Source: Anaerosolibacter carboniphilus
GTDB taxonomy: Bacteria; Bacillota; Clostridia; Peptostreptococcales; Thermotaleaceae
DNA: 64,000 bases
Assembly (NCBI RefSeq): GCF_014205875.1
Contig: NZ_JACHEN010000009.1
Location: 98,772 to 162,771 of the forward strand
Direction: 5' to 3'
The notes under the pieces were generated by a model that ran no database searches, was not told where the DNA came from, and saw only the letters and a program-made list of their open reading frames with translations. Position 1 is the first letter of the stretch. Each line of letters begins with the position of its first letter. Below are positions 1-8,393 of this stretch, one piece after another. The position numbers and the translations under genes are program-made.

Positions 1-178
1 CCAATACATAAGGCTCTCCTCTAAATAGATAACCAACTGCAATTTCAGATGTTCCATCCCCATCCAGGTGAGCCATTTGTATCTCTGCTATACTATGGGG
101 TCCAGATGATTTGATGATCGTTGCTCCTTCAGGCAGTGCATGTTGTATGAGGTTTGAAACAGGTATTGTCCACTCCAT
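1..178 (-). CDS. N-terminal part of an FG-GAP-repeat-like protein, cut by the window edge
   Basis: Only the first 59 codons are present. The start ATG at 178 follows a G-rich ribosome binding site (GGGGGATG, 7 bases away). Around residue 38 the motif HLDGDGTSEIAVGY resembles the Asp-rich calcium loop of FG-GAP/integrin-type beta-propeller repeats; the rest is not recognisable. A SigK-type promoter motif lies just upstream, which would place the gene with the spore-surface genes to its right. No function can be assigned from this fragment. Confidence 0.6.
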   Translation of the reverse strand, partial: MEWTIPVSNLIQHALPEGATIIKSSGPHSIAEIQMAHLDGDGTSEIAVGYLFRGEPYVL

Positions 179-209
179 GAAAACATCCCCCAATCTTTTT
201 CATTACTAC

Positions 210-236
210 TATACTATGTGCGCTTTTTAAAAATGT
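210..236 (-). promoter_or_regulatory. Candidate SigK-type promoter for the gene at 178
   Basis: On the minus strand AC (236-235), a 16-base spacer and CATAGTATA (218-210) match the Bacillus SigK pattern AC-N16-CATAnnnTA exactly. It lies 32 bases upstream of the start codon. The consensus is short, so the call is a motif match only. Confidence 0.5.
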
Positions 237-320
237 TCTTTGATTGAAGGGACAACACTTTTGACTAATGATATAGTTCTAATTCCTATATGGTTATCAT
301 TATGCTGCAACCGTAATTAA

Positions 321-350
321 AAAACAGGAGGCAGATTCGCCTCCTGTTTT
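321..350 (-). terminator. Rho-independent terminator of the 2286-417 glycosyltransferase pair
   Basis: A perfect 12-bp stem (321-332 with 339-350) with a 6-base loop is followed on the minus strand by a T-run. It lies 67 bases past the stop of the gene ending at 417. Confidence 0.85.
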
Positions 351-416
351 TCAATTATAAAATTTATGAAATATTATTATTATGGAAATATCGTATCACC
401 CTTAAAACTTTTTTGC

Positions 417-1346
417 CTATATAGCTACATAATGAATATCTGGTACTTCTCCTCTCTTTATAAATCCATGTGAAAAACTGGGATATCTGCTTTGAATGAT
501 TTGAATTGCTCGAGATAGTAAAAACACATATGGCATATAAATATATTCAACCACAGGCTGCGGCAGTTGGAAAAACCATGACAAGTTAAATTCTTTCGGG
601 CCATATATGCTGAACCCAGAGAAATGATAGAATATTAATTGACTATCGTTAATATAAGTAACTCCGTTTCTAAGGGTTACTTCATATTTCTCTATATTCC
701 ATATGGCTACATTTGCACCAGGATTACAAACTACATGAACATTTCCGAATAGTTCCGCCCATCGTTCCACATACCTCTGATCACCAAATAATTTGTCTTC
801 CACTTTGTTATCTGTATAACACCATTCCAAGCATCTTCTTTTCCACCACTCAGTGGCAGTATGTCCGATGGCATCATTTCTACAGCCTACAAAACCCGTA
901 TTAAATCTACCTGTTAGATCATAAGTGTATAAAAATCTTTCTGAGTTTTGATGATCTGTTAGAAAAAGTGATGCGTCAGGTGCTTCATTGAAAATAGCTT
1001 CTACACTGGAAAAGAAACAAAGGTCTGCATCTAGATGTGCAAAATATTGGGCTTGGGGATATGCGTTCATAACGTGCCTCAATATGGCTGGTTTTAGTGT
1101 CCAACAATATTCTAGATGTGTCCTGTTGCCTTTCGCTTGTAGAAGATCTGCGTCTTCAATATCCGCTAATCTTATCAAAGTGACATTTGTCCATGGCATC
1201 CCTAATAGGATCTCATAGGCCTCATTCTCAACGCACAGCATATATAGATGGAAATCAGCGCAATGTCTTGTTAGGCTATCATGCATGACAATTGATTTAA
1301 ATACATACTTGTTAGAAATCACCGTAGAGAAATGATATTTACTCAT
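417..1346 (-). CDS. Glycosyltransferase with DADLCFF metal-binding motif
   Basis: A 309-residue protein paralogous to the gene just upstream (1363-2286). About residue 105 it has LDADLCFF, a DxD-type motif that in GT-A glycosyltransferases binds the metal and nucleotide sugar, preceded by the paralogue-conserved segment YCWTLKPAI. Other shared blocks are FNTGFVG, DQRYV, NPGANVAIWN and LIFYHFSG, as in GT8-like transferases. The reading frame extends 45 bases further upstream, but the ATG at 1346 has a clean AAGGAG 8 bases before it and avoids overlap with the neighbour. It is probably co-transcribed with that neighbour (16-base gap). The donor and acceptor are unknown; a role in spore-surface glycan assembly is inferred from context. 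Confidence 0.75.
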   Translation of the reverse strand: MSKYHFSTVISNKYVFKSIVMHDSLTRHCADFHLYMLCVENEAYEILLGMPWTNVTLIRLADIEDADLLQAKGNRTHLEYCWTLKPAILRHVMNAYPQAQYFAHLDADLCFFSSVEAIFNEAPDASLFLTDHQNSERFLYTYDLTGRFNTGFVGCRNDAIGHTATEWWKRRCLEWCYTDNKVEDKLFGDQRYVERWAELFGNVHVVCNPGANVAIWNIEKYEVTLRNGVTYINDSQLIFYHFSGFSIYGPKEFNLSWFFQLPQPVVEYIYMPYVFLLSRAIQIIQSRYPSFSHGFIKRGEVPDIHYVAI

Positions 1347-1362
1347 TGATATTTCTCCTTCC

Positions 1363-2286
1363 TTACATTTTAAGTGGATAGTATTTAGCAACAGCTACTC
1401 GCCCTTCTTCTATAAAGTATCCTTGAAAACCGGGTCTAATCGCAGAGATACTGTTAATAATATCGTTAAGAATATGGAAATACGGGGTATGAATGATTGA
1501 AATAAGGCTGGATTCTGTTAGTGTTAACGCTATTTGTGCGCTGTTCACAATTCTTAAACCACAAAAGTGGTAGAAAATTAAAGGACTGTTATTTACGTAT
1601 ACTGAACTATTCTGAATGCTGAACTTAAATTTTGACTGATTCCATGGAGCAATATTTACTCCGGGTGTTTTTATTTCTGATACTCCACTAAATATATGGG
1701 GCATCAAATCCAGGTACTTTTGATCTCCGAATTTTCCATTTTCTGTTCTGTCGTAACACCAAATTAAGCAGTTTTCCTTCCACCATCTCAAACAATTCTC
1801 ACTTGTTGGGCTTCTTCTGAAACTTATAAATCCAGAATTGTATCTGCCACAGTCATTTTCAGCATGTCTAAGATGATCAACAAAATCATGTATCGTCAAT
1901 AAAATATCGGCATGGGGTGCATCAAAAAATATTGCTGCAGGGTCTGAGAAAAAACATAGGTCCGCATCTAAATACGTAACCCTGTCAATATGAGGGTATC
2001 TGTCGAGTATAAACTGTAAAAACACTGGCTTCATTGTCCAGCAAAATTCATTTGCCCTTCTCTCAATTTTCTTTTGAATCAAGCTTTCTTCTGCTATTTC
2101 ACTTATATGAAACACAGTAGTATCCACCAAGTTCAATTGTTTTAATATGGAATATGCATCCTCATCAATACATAAAATATACATATTAAATTTCATAGCT
2201 TTGACATTATGGATTAAAGAACGGTACAATGCAATTCCTTGATATAATCTATCTTTCGTCAGAATAACACAAAATCCATTATTCAT
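1363..2286 (-). CDS. Glycosyltransferase with DADLCFF motif, paralogue of the next gene
   Basis: A 307-residue GT-A-type protein. It has LDADLCFF near residue 109, FCWTMKPVFLQF just before it, and the conserved blocks GRYNSGFISFRR, FGDQKYLD, TPGVNIAPWN and LIFYHFCG. It aligns along its whole length with the 417-1346 product, so the two arose by tandem duplication. The start ATG has GAAGGAGG seven bases upstream. A SigK-type promoter motif lies about 105 bases upstream. No signal peptide is visible, as expected for an enzyme working in the mother-cell cytoplasm. The sugar specificity cannot be read from the sequence. Confidence 0.75.
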   Translation of the reverse strand: MNNGFCVILTKDRLYQGIALYRSLIHNVKAMKFNMYILCIDEDAYSILKQLNLVDTTVFHISEIAEESLIQKKIERRANEFCWTMKPVFLQFILDRYPHIDRVTYLDADLCFFSDPAAIFFDAPHADILLTIHDFVDHLRHAENDCGRYNSGFISFRRSPTSENCLRWWKENCLIWCYDRTENGKFGDQKYLDLMPHIFSGVSEIKTPGVNIAPWNQSKFKFSIQNSSVYVNNSPLIFYHFCGLRIVNSAQIALTLTESSLISIIHTPYFHILNDIINSISAIRPGFQGYFIEEGRVAVAKYYPLKM

Positions 2287-2388
2287 CGCAATCCTCCTTC
2301 AAGTATTAAAGCAATTGTTAAACTGCCTCCCTATTCTCCATTCTCCCTCTCTATTTCGATTGCCTAAGCTTTTTACCCCTGTCCACTA

Positions 2389-2416
2389 CATACTATGTCC
2401 ATGCCTATGATTGTGT
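2389..2416 (-). promoter_or_regulatory. Candidate SigK-type promoter for the glycosyltransferase pair
   Basis: AC at 2416-2415, a 17-base spacer and CATAGTATG (2397-2389) on the minus strand. The -10 resembles those in front of 178, 8239, 25386 and 29497. The rest of the 2287-2618 gap shows no gene; it holds this promoter and the 5' region of the plus-strand gene at 2619. Confidence 0.4.
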
Positions 2417-2618
2417 TCAAATTTATTGTCAACAGATCATTACAGCAATCTGCTGTATAATGCTTCCCATTCGAAGTAGTTAGGAAATCTTGATAAGGTT
2501 TATTCTCATCCCTAAACAATTGGCGTATATAAAAAAAGTTCTATCACATTTATATGAGAAAATTTGTATGCCACATCTCATCAAGCATAATATAATAATG
2601 TAGAGGAGGGAGAGAATA

Positions 2619-3473
2619 ATGAGCACAGTTATTATAAATCCACAAGTAGAGGTGGCCCAAGTTAGTCTCGCTGAGCCCTCTAGAGTATTCGGCATGCGCA
2701 AAAGCATGCACCTTGGAAGAACGGATTTTAAAAAAATCTATCGTATGCTTTTTAAATTTCCAATTTCTATGATCCCCCATGATTGTGTCATCTTAAAAGC
2801 TCTACTTAAAATTTATGTGCAATATACAGGCTGCAATATTCTAAGTTCCTTTGCGCCCTATGCATTACAAGAGGATTGGTCTCTATTCACGCTTAATTGG
2901 AACAATCAACCTGCTTTTTATACAATGTTAACTGGAGAACCCAGGTATTTAAGCAGCGAAGGCTTTTATGCTTTTAATATTACAAAGCTTGTCTCCATGT
3001 GGTATAACAATGAAATTCCTAACTATGGACTCATTATTAAAAATGATGAAGTGCAAAATAAAACAGCAAAGCAAATCAATGCTATAACAAATTCTGTTTT
3101 GGCCCCTATGGTGGAAATAAGCTATGTTCCTAAATGTGAAACACAGGTTATTCCTACCCATTTCATTTCTCAAGTGGAAGAACTGAATACCGATGAACTT
3201 TATTCTTTTTCTTCCGCCATTAACACATCTCTTACAAAAACAATTACCTATCATATTGAAAATCTAGGAAATACTCCAGTGGAAATATTATTGCAGGTAA
3301 GTGCAAATCCTATTAATTTTATAAATGATAGCTCAACACCAAAAATAATAGCCCCTCACGAACTCGTTTATGCCATCCCCTATACATTTGCCAAGTACCT
3401 TAGAATTGCAGCAAAAAATATACATCCAGGAGAGACGTCAAAACTCAAAATATGGTATCAAGCTCAAGAATAA
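2619..3473 (+). CDS. DNRLRE-domain protein with a DUF6385-like C-terminus
   Basis: A 284-residue protein of two parts. Residues about 1-170 resemble the DNRLRE (CBM96-like) beta-sandwich: a LGR segment, RMLFKFPIS near residue 43, LNWNNQP near 93, and FNITKLVSMWYNNEIPNYGL near 118. This is the fold at the N-terminus of the three collagen-like proteins further right. Residues about 190-284 resemble the C-terminal domain of the SVDTV-repeat protein (pattern LVYAIPYTFAKYLRIAAKN), probably DUF6385. The start has a strong GAGGAGGGAGA site. There is no collagen stalk and no signal peptide. A structural spore-surface protein is the best inference. Confidence 0.7.
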   Translation: MSTVIINPQVEVAQVSLAEPSRVFGMRKSMHLGRTDFKKIYRMLFKFPISMIPHDCVILKALLKIYVQYTGCNILSSFAPYALQEDWSLFTLNWNNQPAFYTMLTGEPRYLSSEGFYAFNITKLVSMWYNNEIPNYGLIIKNDEVQNKTAKQINAITNSVLAPMVEISYVPKCETQVIPTHFISQVEELNTDELYSFSSAINTSLTKTITYHIENLGNTPVEILLQVSANPINFINDSSTPKIIAPHELVYAIPYTFAKYLRIAAKNIHPGETSKLKIWYQAQE

Positions 3474-3479
3474 TAGATT

Positions 3480-3651
3480 TGTTTCATACTGTAGAACAAA
3501 GTTGCCTATCGGCAATTTGTTTTCGCTAGGAAACCCTAGGTTTCCTTCGACGCCTGCAATGCAGACTGAGCACCTTCCTGAATACGGCAAAGGGGCATCC
3601 CCTCTGCACACCCCATATATAGGAAATTGAAAAACATAATTTCCTATATAT
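3480..3651. repeat. Structured non-coding element, probable dispersed repeat
   Basis: A block richer in G+C than its surroundings and packed with hairpins: TTGCC-TATC-GGCAA, AGGAAACC-CTA-GGTTTCCT, and a perfect 14-bp stem (3615-3628 with 3638-3651, 9-base loop). Both strands lack stop codons over much of it, which creates spurious reading frames. It looks like a copy of a mobile-type or structural repeat rather than a gene; copy number cannot be judged from this window. Confidence 0.45.
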
Positions 3652-3653
3652 AA

Positions 3654-3675
3654 AAAAGGCACCTGTGTGCCCTTT
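3654..3675 (-). terminator. Terminator of the 8239-3737 cluster
   Basis: A 9-bp stem with loop ACAG is followed on the minus strand by a run of T, 62 bases past the stop at 3737. Confidence 0.75.
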
Positions 3676-3736
3676 CTTCATTTATTAAGAATTATCCTCA
3701 TTTTTATAGGAAATTTTTTTAATAGGTCTTCTTAGC

Positions 3737-5536
3737 TCAAAATACTTCAACAGAAGCATTGTTCATTTTTTCTAAAGCTTTCTTCATCATTCCTAAACCT
3801 TCTAGATCAATTTTATCAAAAAGCTTTATGGATCTCGTAAACTCTTGATACGCCATCTTATAAAATCTATGCTTATAATAGAGCTTCGCTAATTTTAATA
3901 GAACTTCATCATGTTCAATCAGATTCAAAAGCTGCAGGGATTTTTCAAATATTTCAGGGTCAGCGGCCTTAATAAGAATATCTAATAAATCGAAAATAAT
4001 ATTCAAAAATCCTTCAGATTCCTTTCTCTTATCGCTGATAGGCATCATCATCTTCCCCTCCAGAATATCCTTAAGTCCATAATATATCATTCTCCTATGG
4101 TTATTTTCAGGATTTCTAAGTATATTGAGTAATTGAACAGCGTTACGCATGTTGAGGCTCAGTATTTTACATAAAGCTTCCATATACACAGCCTCTTCAT
4201 AAAGCGCTCCTTCTTTTATTTTTACAAAGCAATTGTATGCCTTATCATATTCTTTTAGATATAGTTGGCACATGCCCTTATGATAAGAAATTTTTAGATT
4301 ATTATTAATGAATTCTTCTGCTTTTGAGAAATACTCATATGCAATAGTATATTTTCTTTGTTCAAAAAATACATTTCCAAGAATCATATAATCCTTTCCA
4401 TCCAAGTCTGTTCCCAAAAAGTCTTCTGCCTTTGACTTGATATCATATATGTCTCTTTGTTTGTCGATTAGTATCTTAACAATCATATGGAGAGGCGCAG
4501 CATACTTTGGATTTTTATGAAGAGCCATCATGGAATAATGATAGGCTTCGTCGAAGTCTTCAAGATCATAATAGATCTGTGATAAAGTATGAAACGTCCT
4601 ATAACTTTCTACGCCTGCCAAAAAATTTATATGCGGTGGAGATTCCCCCATGTTTATGCACTGATGAAGTGACTTTATAGCCAAAAAGGTCTTTCCTTGC
4701 AGGTAAAGCAAATTTGCTCTCAGAAAAACTAAGTCTGTAAAATTCGGATAATATTTCAGGCCTTGCTCTATTGTTTTTAAGGCCTCATCATACTTTCCCA
4801 ATTTCTCACAAACCATAATCATCTTAAAGAATAATTTGGGAACATAAATTTCATTCGATGTGCACTCTTCTAAAGACTTTTTGTAACAATCATAGGCTTC
4901 ATCATAATCGCCAGCTTCATAAGAATCATTCCCTAGGCTATAGTATTTTTCAGGCGCTAATTTATCTTTACCAATGTTTTGAACATCTTTCTTTTTGTTT
5001 ATTCTCATGTATTGATTAAAATTTATTTGAAGTTTTGGAATGAATGCAGCTTCTTGGGCATCCTTACTGTAGAAACCCACTAGATTATTTTTATTTTCAT
5101 CTACTGCCTTTATGATTAGTCCATAGTTTGGATATTTTCCAGAATACCAATCACTAAACAGCTTTGTGATATCGACTTTTATATAGGTATTTATTTCATC
5201 ATTTATCGTGAATATCTTATATAATTCTTTATCAAAAGCTGGCGTATTTGCATAATTCACCCTATTTTCATCAAAAATCTCTGTAACCCGATAGACTTCA
5301 AATTCCTTTGCATCAGTGGTTTCATCATTTCGAATCACATACAAGAGCAGTTCAACCTTTTCGACAAGCCCATGACCAGACAGAGTTGGAAGATCAAATT
5401 GTAATAGGCTCCTATATATGGAATGATTCATATACTTCCCAATGAAAAGGGCATAATAGTCACCATAATTTTCGTATGCCATAGCACTATTAATTGTGGT
5501 ATCCTTCATAGGTATCCTTTCAATTATTTCTAACAT
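3737..5536 (-). CDS. DNRLRE domain fused to a TPR repeat array
   Basis: A 599-residue protein. Residues about 1-175 form a DNRLRE-type beta-sandwich (SIYRSLLQFDLP, VDITKLFSDWYSGKYPNYGLII). Residues about 195-590 are tetratricopeptide repeats (YYSLGNDSYEAGDYDEAYDCY, YDEALKTIEQGLKYYPNF and others). The TPR part is closely related to that of the gene just upstream, whose N-terminus is a GT2 transferase instead. The ATG at 5536 is preferred over two GTG codons upstream; it overlaps the preceding gene by 17 bases, so translation is probably coupled. A scaffold linking spore-surface DNRLRE proteins to the glycosylation machinery is inferred, not shown. Confidence 0.75.
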   Translation of the reverse strand: MLEIIERIPMKDTTINSAMAYENYGDYYALFIGKYMNHSIYRSLLQFDLPTLSGHGLVEKVELLLYVIRNDETTDAKEFEVYRVTEIFDENRVNYANTPAFDKELYKIFTINDEINTYIKVDITKLFSDWYSGKYPNYGLIIKAVDENKNNLVGFYSKDAQEAAFIPKLQINFNQYMRINKKKDVQNIGKDKLAPEKYYSLGNDSYEAGDYDEAYDCYKKSLEECTSNEIYVPKLFFKMIMVCEKLGKYDEALKTIEQGLKYYPNFTDLVFLRANLLYLQGKTFLAIKSLHQCINMGESPPHINFLAGVESYRTFHTLSQIYYDLEDFDEAYHYSMMALHKNPKYAAPLHMIVKILIDKQRDIYDIKSKAEDFLGTDLDGKDYMILGNVFFEQRKYTIAYEYFSKAEEFINNNLKISYHKGMCQLYLKEYDKAYNCFVKIKEGALYEEAVYMEALCKILSLNMRNAVQLLNILRNPENNHRRMIYYGLKDILEGKMMMPISDKRKESEGFLNIIFDLLDILIKAADPEIFEKSLQLLNLIEHDEVLLKLAKLYYKHRFYKMAYQEFTRSIKLFDKIDLEGLGMMKKALEKMNNASVEVF

Positions 5537-7379
5537 ATTCACCACTCTCTTTTACTTTTTTATATCGATTGCATCCCTTGCCCCCACGGGCTAGATCTAT
5601 TGAATTTCTCATCATCTCTAGCCCTTCCTTATCAATTCTATTAAATATATTTATGGAGCGTATAAACTCCTGATATGCCAGTCGATAATATCCATGACGA
5701 TAATACAACTTAGCAAGCTTCAATAAAACCTCATCGCTGTCAATAAGATTTAAAAGCTGTAATGATTTTTCAAATATCTCTGGTGCTGCAGTTTTTATCA
5801 GATCGTTTAATATCATAAAAATGATGTTTACATACTGTTGGGATTCCTCTTTATTATCACTAACCACAGGATAAGGCAGATCAGCTGCTAAGTTCCTGAA
5901 AGCTTCATATATCTTATTTTTCTTCTTGTATTCAAAATTTGATGCAGTCTGAATTAGTCGATCAGCATTCTCTGTATGATTTGAAAGGATTTCACAAAGA
6001 ATCATTTTATAAGCAGCCTCTTCATAACACTTTCCTTCTTCCACTTTTTCAAACCAGTGATAGGCTTCTTGATAATGTTTAAGATAGAACTGACTCATCC
6101 CTAAATTATAGTATATATTTTGATTTGGCTTCATTTGTTCACAAGCTTTTAAGAAATAATCAAAGGCAATATCATACTTTCCAATACTAAAAAATATCTC
6201 TCCAAGCTTTGCAAAAGCACCTGCATTTAATTTTTTACCAAAAAATTTCTCCAACGTAATCTTTGTATCCTGGATCTTTCTTCCACTTTTCATTAGATTC
6301 TCTGCAATTCGATGAAGTGGCATATAAAAACTGGGTTTGGACTTTATTGTTTCTACATAATAATGGTAAGCTTCTTCATAGTCTTCTAACTCAGAATGAA
6401 TTTCCCCCAATGCATAATAGGATCTGTAGCCTTCCACTTCATTTATATTTCGCAGTTGTAAAGGAGCGGATTCCATTGTTAAACACTTTTTAAAGCCTTT
6501 AATCGCCAATGTATATTTCTTTTGTTTATGAAATAGGCATGCCTTTAAATATTCTAAATCTACGAATTGGGGATAATAGGTTAGACCTTCATTTAATATT
6601 CTCATTTCTTCCTCATACATTTGTAACGCATCTAAAGTAGTAATCAGCTTGAATAATAGCTTTGGACTATGAGCAAGACCAGGCATAAAATCCTCATATG
6701 CTTTTTTATAATATTCTAGCGCCTTTTCATACTTTCTTAGTCTTAGATATTCACTTCCCATATTGAATAAATGGAAGTTATCTCTAGGCTGAGCCTCCAA
6801 AAGTATCTCTAAAATCTTCATATTTCTATTGGGCTTATTTTTTTCTGTAGCCACTACATCTAAATATCCATAATGGTAAACTGTTATTTCTTCTATTTTT
6901 ACCTTCCCTCTATCAATCATTTCCTGATTGCAATTGCAGATCTGCTCATGAATAGCTCCTGTATACTGATATCCTTTGTGATTTCTTATGAGGCGAATAT
7001 TTAAATTACTAGCCGTATCAACCCCTGGACTACTTCCCACATAACTCAAGGTGTGAAAAAGATAGATATCGATGGCATCATTATCCAATAATGAGCAGAT
7101 TTTTTCTCTATCTGAAGAATTTATCTCTTCATCCGCGTCCATTGTCAAAATCCAATCTCCCGTTGCCTGCAAAAATGCGAAGTTCTTTGCATCACTGAAA
7201 TTGTCATTCCATTGATAACAAAATACTTTGGCTCCATAACATTCTGCAATCTTAACAGTATCATCTGTAGATCCCGTATCCACAATAATGATTTCATCAA
7301 CGATATCTCTTACACTTTCAATACATCTGGGAAGGTTTTTTTCTTCATTTTTTGCAATCACACATAAACTTAACAACAA
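5520..7379 (-). CDS. Family 2 glycosyltransferase with C-terminal TPR repeats
   Basis: The N-terminus (LSLCVIAKNEEKNLPRC, IIIVDTGSTDDT, MDADEEI) is a GT2 fold in which the DxD-type MDADE binds the nucleotide sugar. From about residue 200 the protein is TPR repeats, related to the C-terminus of the next gene. The first ATG (7397) has no binding site; TTG at 7379 has GGGGGAG six bases upstream and would start the protein right at LLSLC, as in the GT2 genes at 23416, 26788 and 30889, so it is chosen. Family knowledge: such GT2-TPR proteins (for example SgtA of Clostridioides difficile) glycosylate spore collagen-like proteins. The acceptor here may be the adjacent SVDTV-repeat protein. Confidence 0.8.
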   Translation of the reverse strand: MLLSLCVIAKNEEKNLPRCIESVRDIVDEIIIVDTGSTDDTVKIAECYGAKVFCYQWNDNFSDAKNFAFLQATGDWILTMDADEEINSSDREKICSLLDNDAIDIYLFHTLSYVGSSPGVDTASNLNIRLIRNHKGYQYTGAIHEQICNCNQEMIDRGKVKIEEITVYHYGYLDVVATEKNKPNRNMKILEILLEAQPRDNFHLFNMGSEYLRLRKYEKALEYYKKAYEDFMPGLAHSPKLLFKLITTLDALQMYEEEMRILNEGLTYYPQFVDLEYLKACLFHKQKKYTLAIKGFKKCLTMESAPLQLRNINEVEGYRSYYALGEIHSELEDYEEAYHYYVETIKSKPSFYMPLHRIAENLMKSGRKIQDTKITLEKFFGKKLNAGAFAKLGEIFFSIGKYDIAFDYFLKACEQMKPNQNIYYNLGMSQFYLKHYQEAYHWFEKVEEGKCYEEAAYKMILCEILSNHTENADRLIQTASNFEYKKKNKIYEAFRNLAADLPYPVVSDNKEESQQYVNIIFMILNDLIKTAAPEIFEKSLQLLNLIDSDEVLLKLAKLYYRHGYYRLAYQEFIRSINIFNRIDKEGLEMMRNSIDLARGGKGCNRYKKVKESGEYVRNN

Positions 7380-7401
7380 GTCCATCTCCCCCATCATATT
7401 T

Positions 7402-7430
7402 GTAGCTATCGGAATGAATCCGATAGCTAC
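7402..7430 (-). other. Intercistronic stem-loop
   Basis: A perfect 12-bp stem with a 5-base loop sits between the stop at 7439 and the downstream GT2 start. There is no T-run on the minus strand, so it is not a standard terminator. It could lower translation or expression of the downstream pair or protect the 3' end of the upstream message. Confidence 0.6.
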
Positions 7431-7438
7431 ATGACATC

Positions 7439-8239
7439 TTAATTATGACCTTGGAAATAAGCCACTGCTGAAGCTGTAGCAGTCCCATTATTATTGGTTA
7501 AGATTAATCTTGTATACTTGAGATATTTTTGAGGCACCAATACGGAGATACCATTTGTTGTAATGCCTGATATACTGGCTGCATCATCGACATAATAAGC
7601 ATCTGAATCAATTGGAGCAATTTGCACTTGCGCATCAATGGTTGCTGTAGATGAAGTATTCCTTACATAGAATGAATACATGTTCTTTTCAGATGTGAGC
7701 GTAGTTAGAACTGTAGCTACACCACTAGCTGCTAAAGCCACTGTCGCAACATTCTCAGCAAAATCATTGCTAACGATTTTTACATCTACTGTATCTGTAA
7801 TATGGGCGATTGTTCCTACACTTGCCAAATAGTCCACTGTATCTACAGAGGATACATTCGCTACCTCATTTACCGTATCTACAGATGCTACATAGTCTAC
7901 TGTGTCTACTGAAGACACATTTGCTACTTGATCCACGGTATCTACCGAGTTCACATTCGTTACTGTACTTACAGATGCTACGTAATCTACAGTATCTACT
8001 GAAGATACATTCGTTACTGTACCTACAGATGCCACATAGTCTACTGTGTCTACCGAGGATACATTTGCCACCTCATTTACTGTGTCCACAGATGCGACAT
8101 AGGTAATCGTCTCAATACTTCCTATAATTAGATTTCCATTTCCATCGACTGATATAGGTGTTGCAACACCACCATTACTGCCGTATATCTGTGTTTTCAG
8201 TTCATTTGCTACATTATTAAACACTATATTATTAGGCAT
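7439..8239 (-). CDS. SVDTV-repeat protein with DUF6385-like C-terminal domain
   Basis: A 266-residue protein in three parts. Residues 1-42 are a short N-terminal segment. Residues about 43-150 are tandem short repeats built on SVDTVDYVA and SVDTVNEVANV, rich in Ser, Thr and Val. Residues about 155-266 are a domain ending LKYTRLILTNNNGTATASAVAYFQ, resembling DUF6385. The periodic beta-prone, Thr/Ser-rich repeat could form an elongated glycosylated stalk analogous to the collagen triplets elsewhere in the island. The start has GAGGAGGAG five bases upstream. It is the first gene of a cluster with the GT2-TPR and DNRLRE-TPR genes and has a SigK-type promoter motif. Exact function is unknown. Confidence 0.7.
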   Translation of the reverse strand: MPNNIVFNNVANELKTQIYGSNGGVATPISVDGNGNLIIGSIETITYVASVDTVNEVANVSSVDTVDYVASVGTVTNVSSVDTVDYVASVSTVTNVNSVDTVDQVANVSSVDTVDYVASVDTVNEVANVSSVDTVDYLASVGTIAHITDTVDVKIVSNDFAENVATVALAASGVATVLTTLTSEKNMYSFYVRNTSSTATIDAQVQIAPIDSDAYYVDDAASISGITTNGISVLVPQKYLKYTRLILTNNNGTATASAVAYFQGHN

Positions 8240-8296
8240 TTTTCTCCTCCTCTCCCTCTTTTATCAAGGATCGTAGTTGTCTACTAAATCCCAGTA

Positions 8297-8323
8297 CATT
8301 TTATGTAAAACAATTGAAAGTGT
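8297..8323 (-). promoter_or_regulatory. Candidate SigK-type promoter for the SVDTV-repeat cluster
   Basis: AC (8323-8322), a 16-base spacer and CATAAAATG (8305-8297) on the minus strand, 57 bases upstream of the start. The same layout precedes two collagen genes. Confidence 0.4.
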
Positions 8324-8393
8324 GTCCAAAACCCACACAGGAAATATACTGTATTAGAGGGTTTTCTTAAAACAACAAAAAGGAGAGGAATGT

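Noticed and set aside
2560..2618. CATAATATA near 2587 as a SigK -10 for the gene at 2619
   Set aside because: The -10 fits but no AC lies 15-17 bases upstream, so the promoter was not called.
3370..3662. Frames on both strands across the hairpin-rich block
   Set aside because: No ribosome binding site, both strands open at once, and the sequence is palindromic; better explained as a non-coding repeat.
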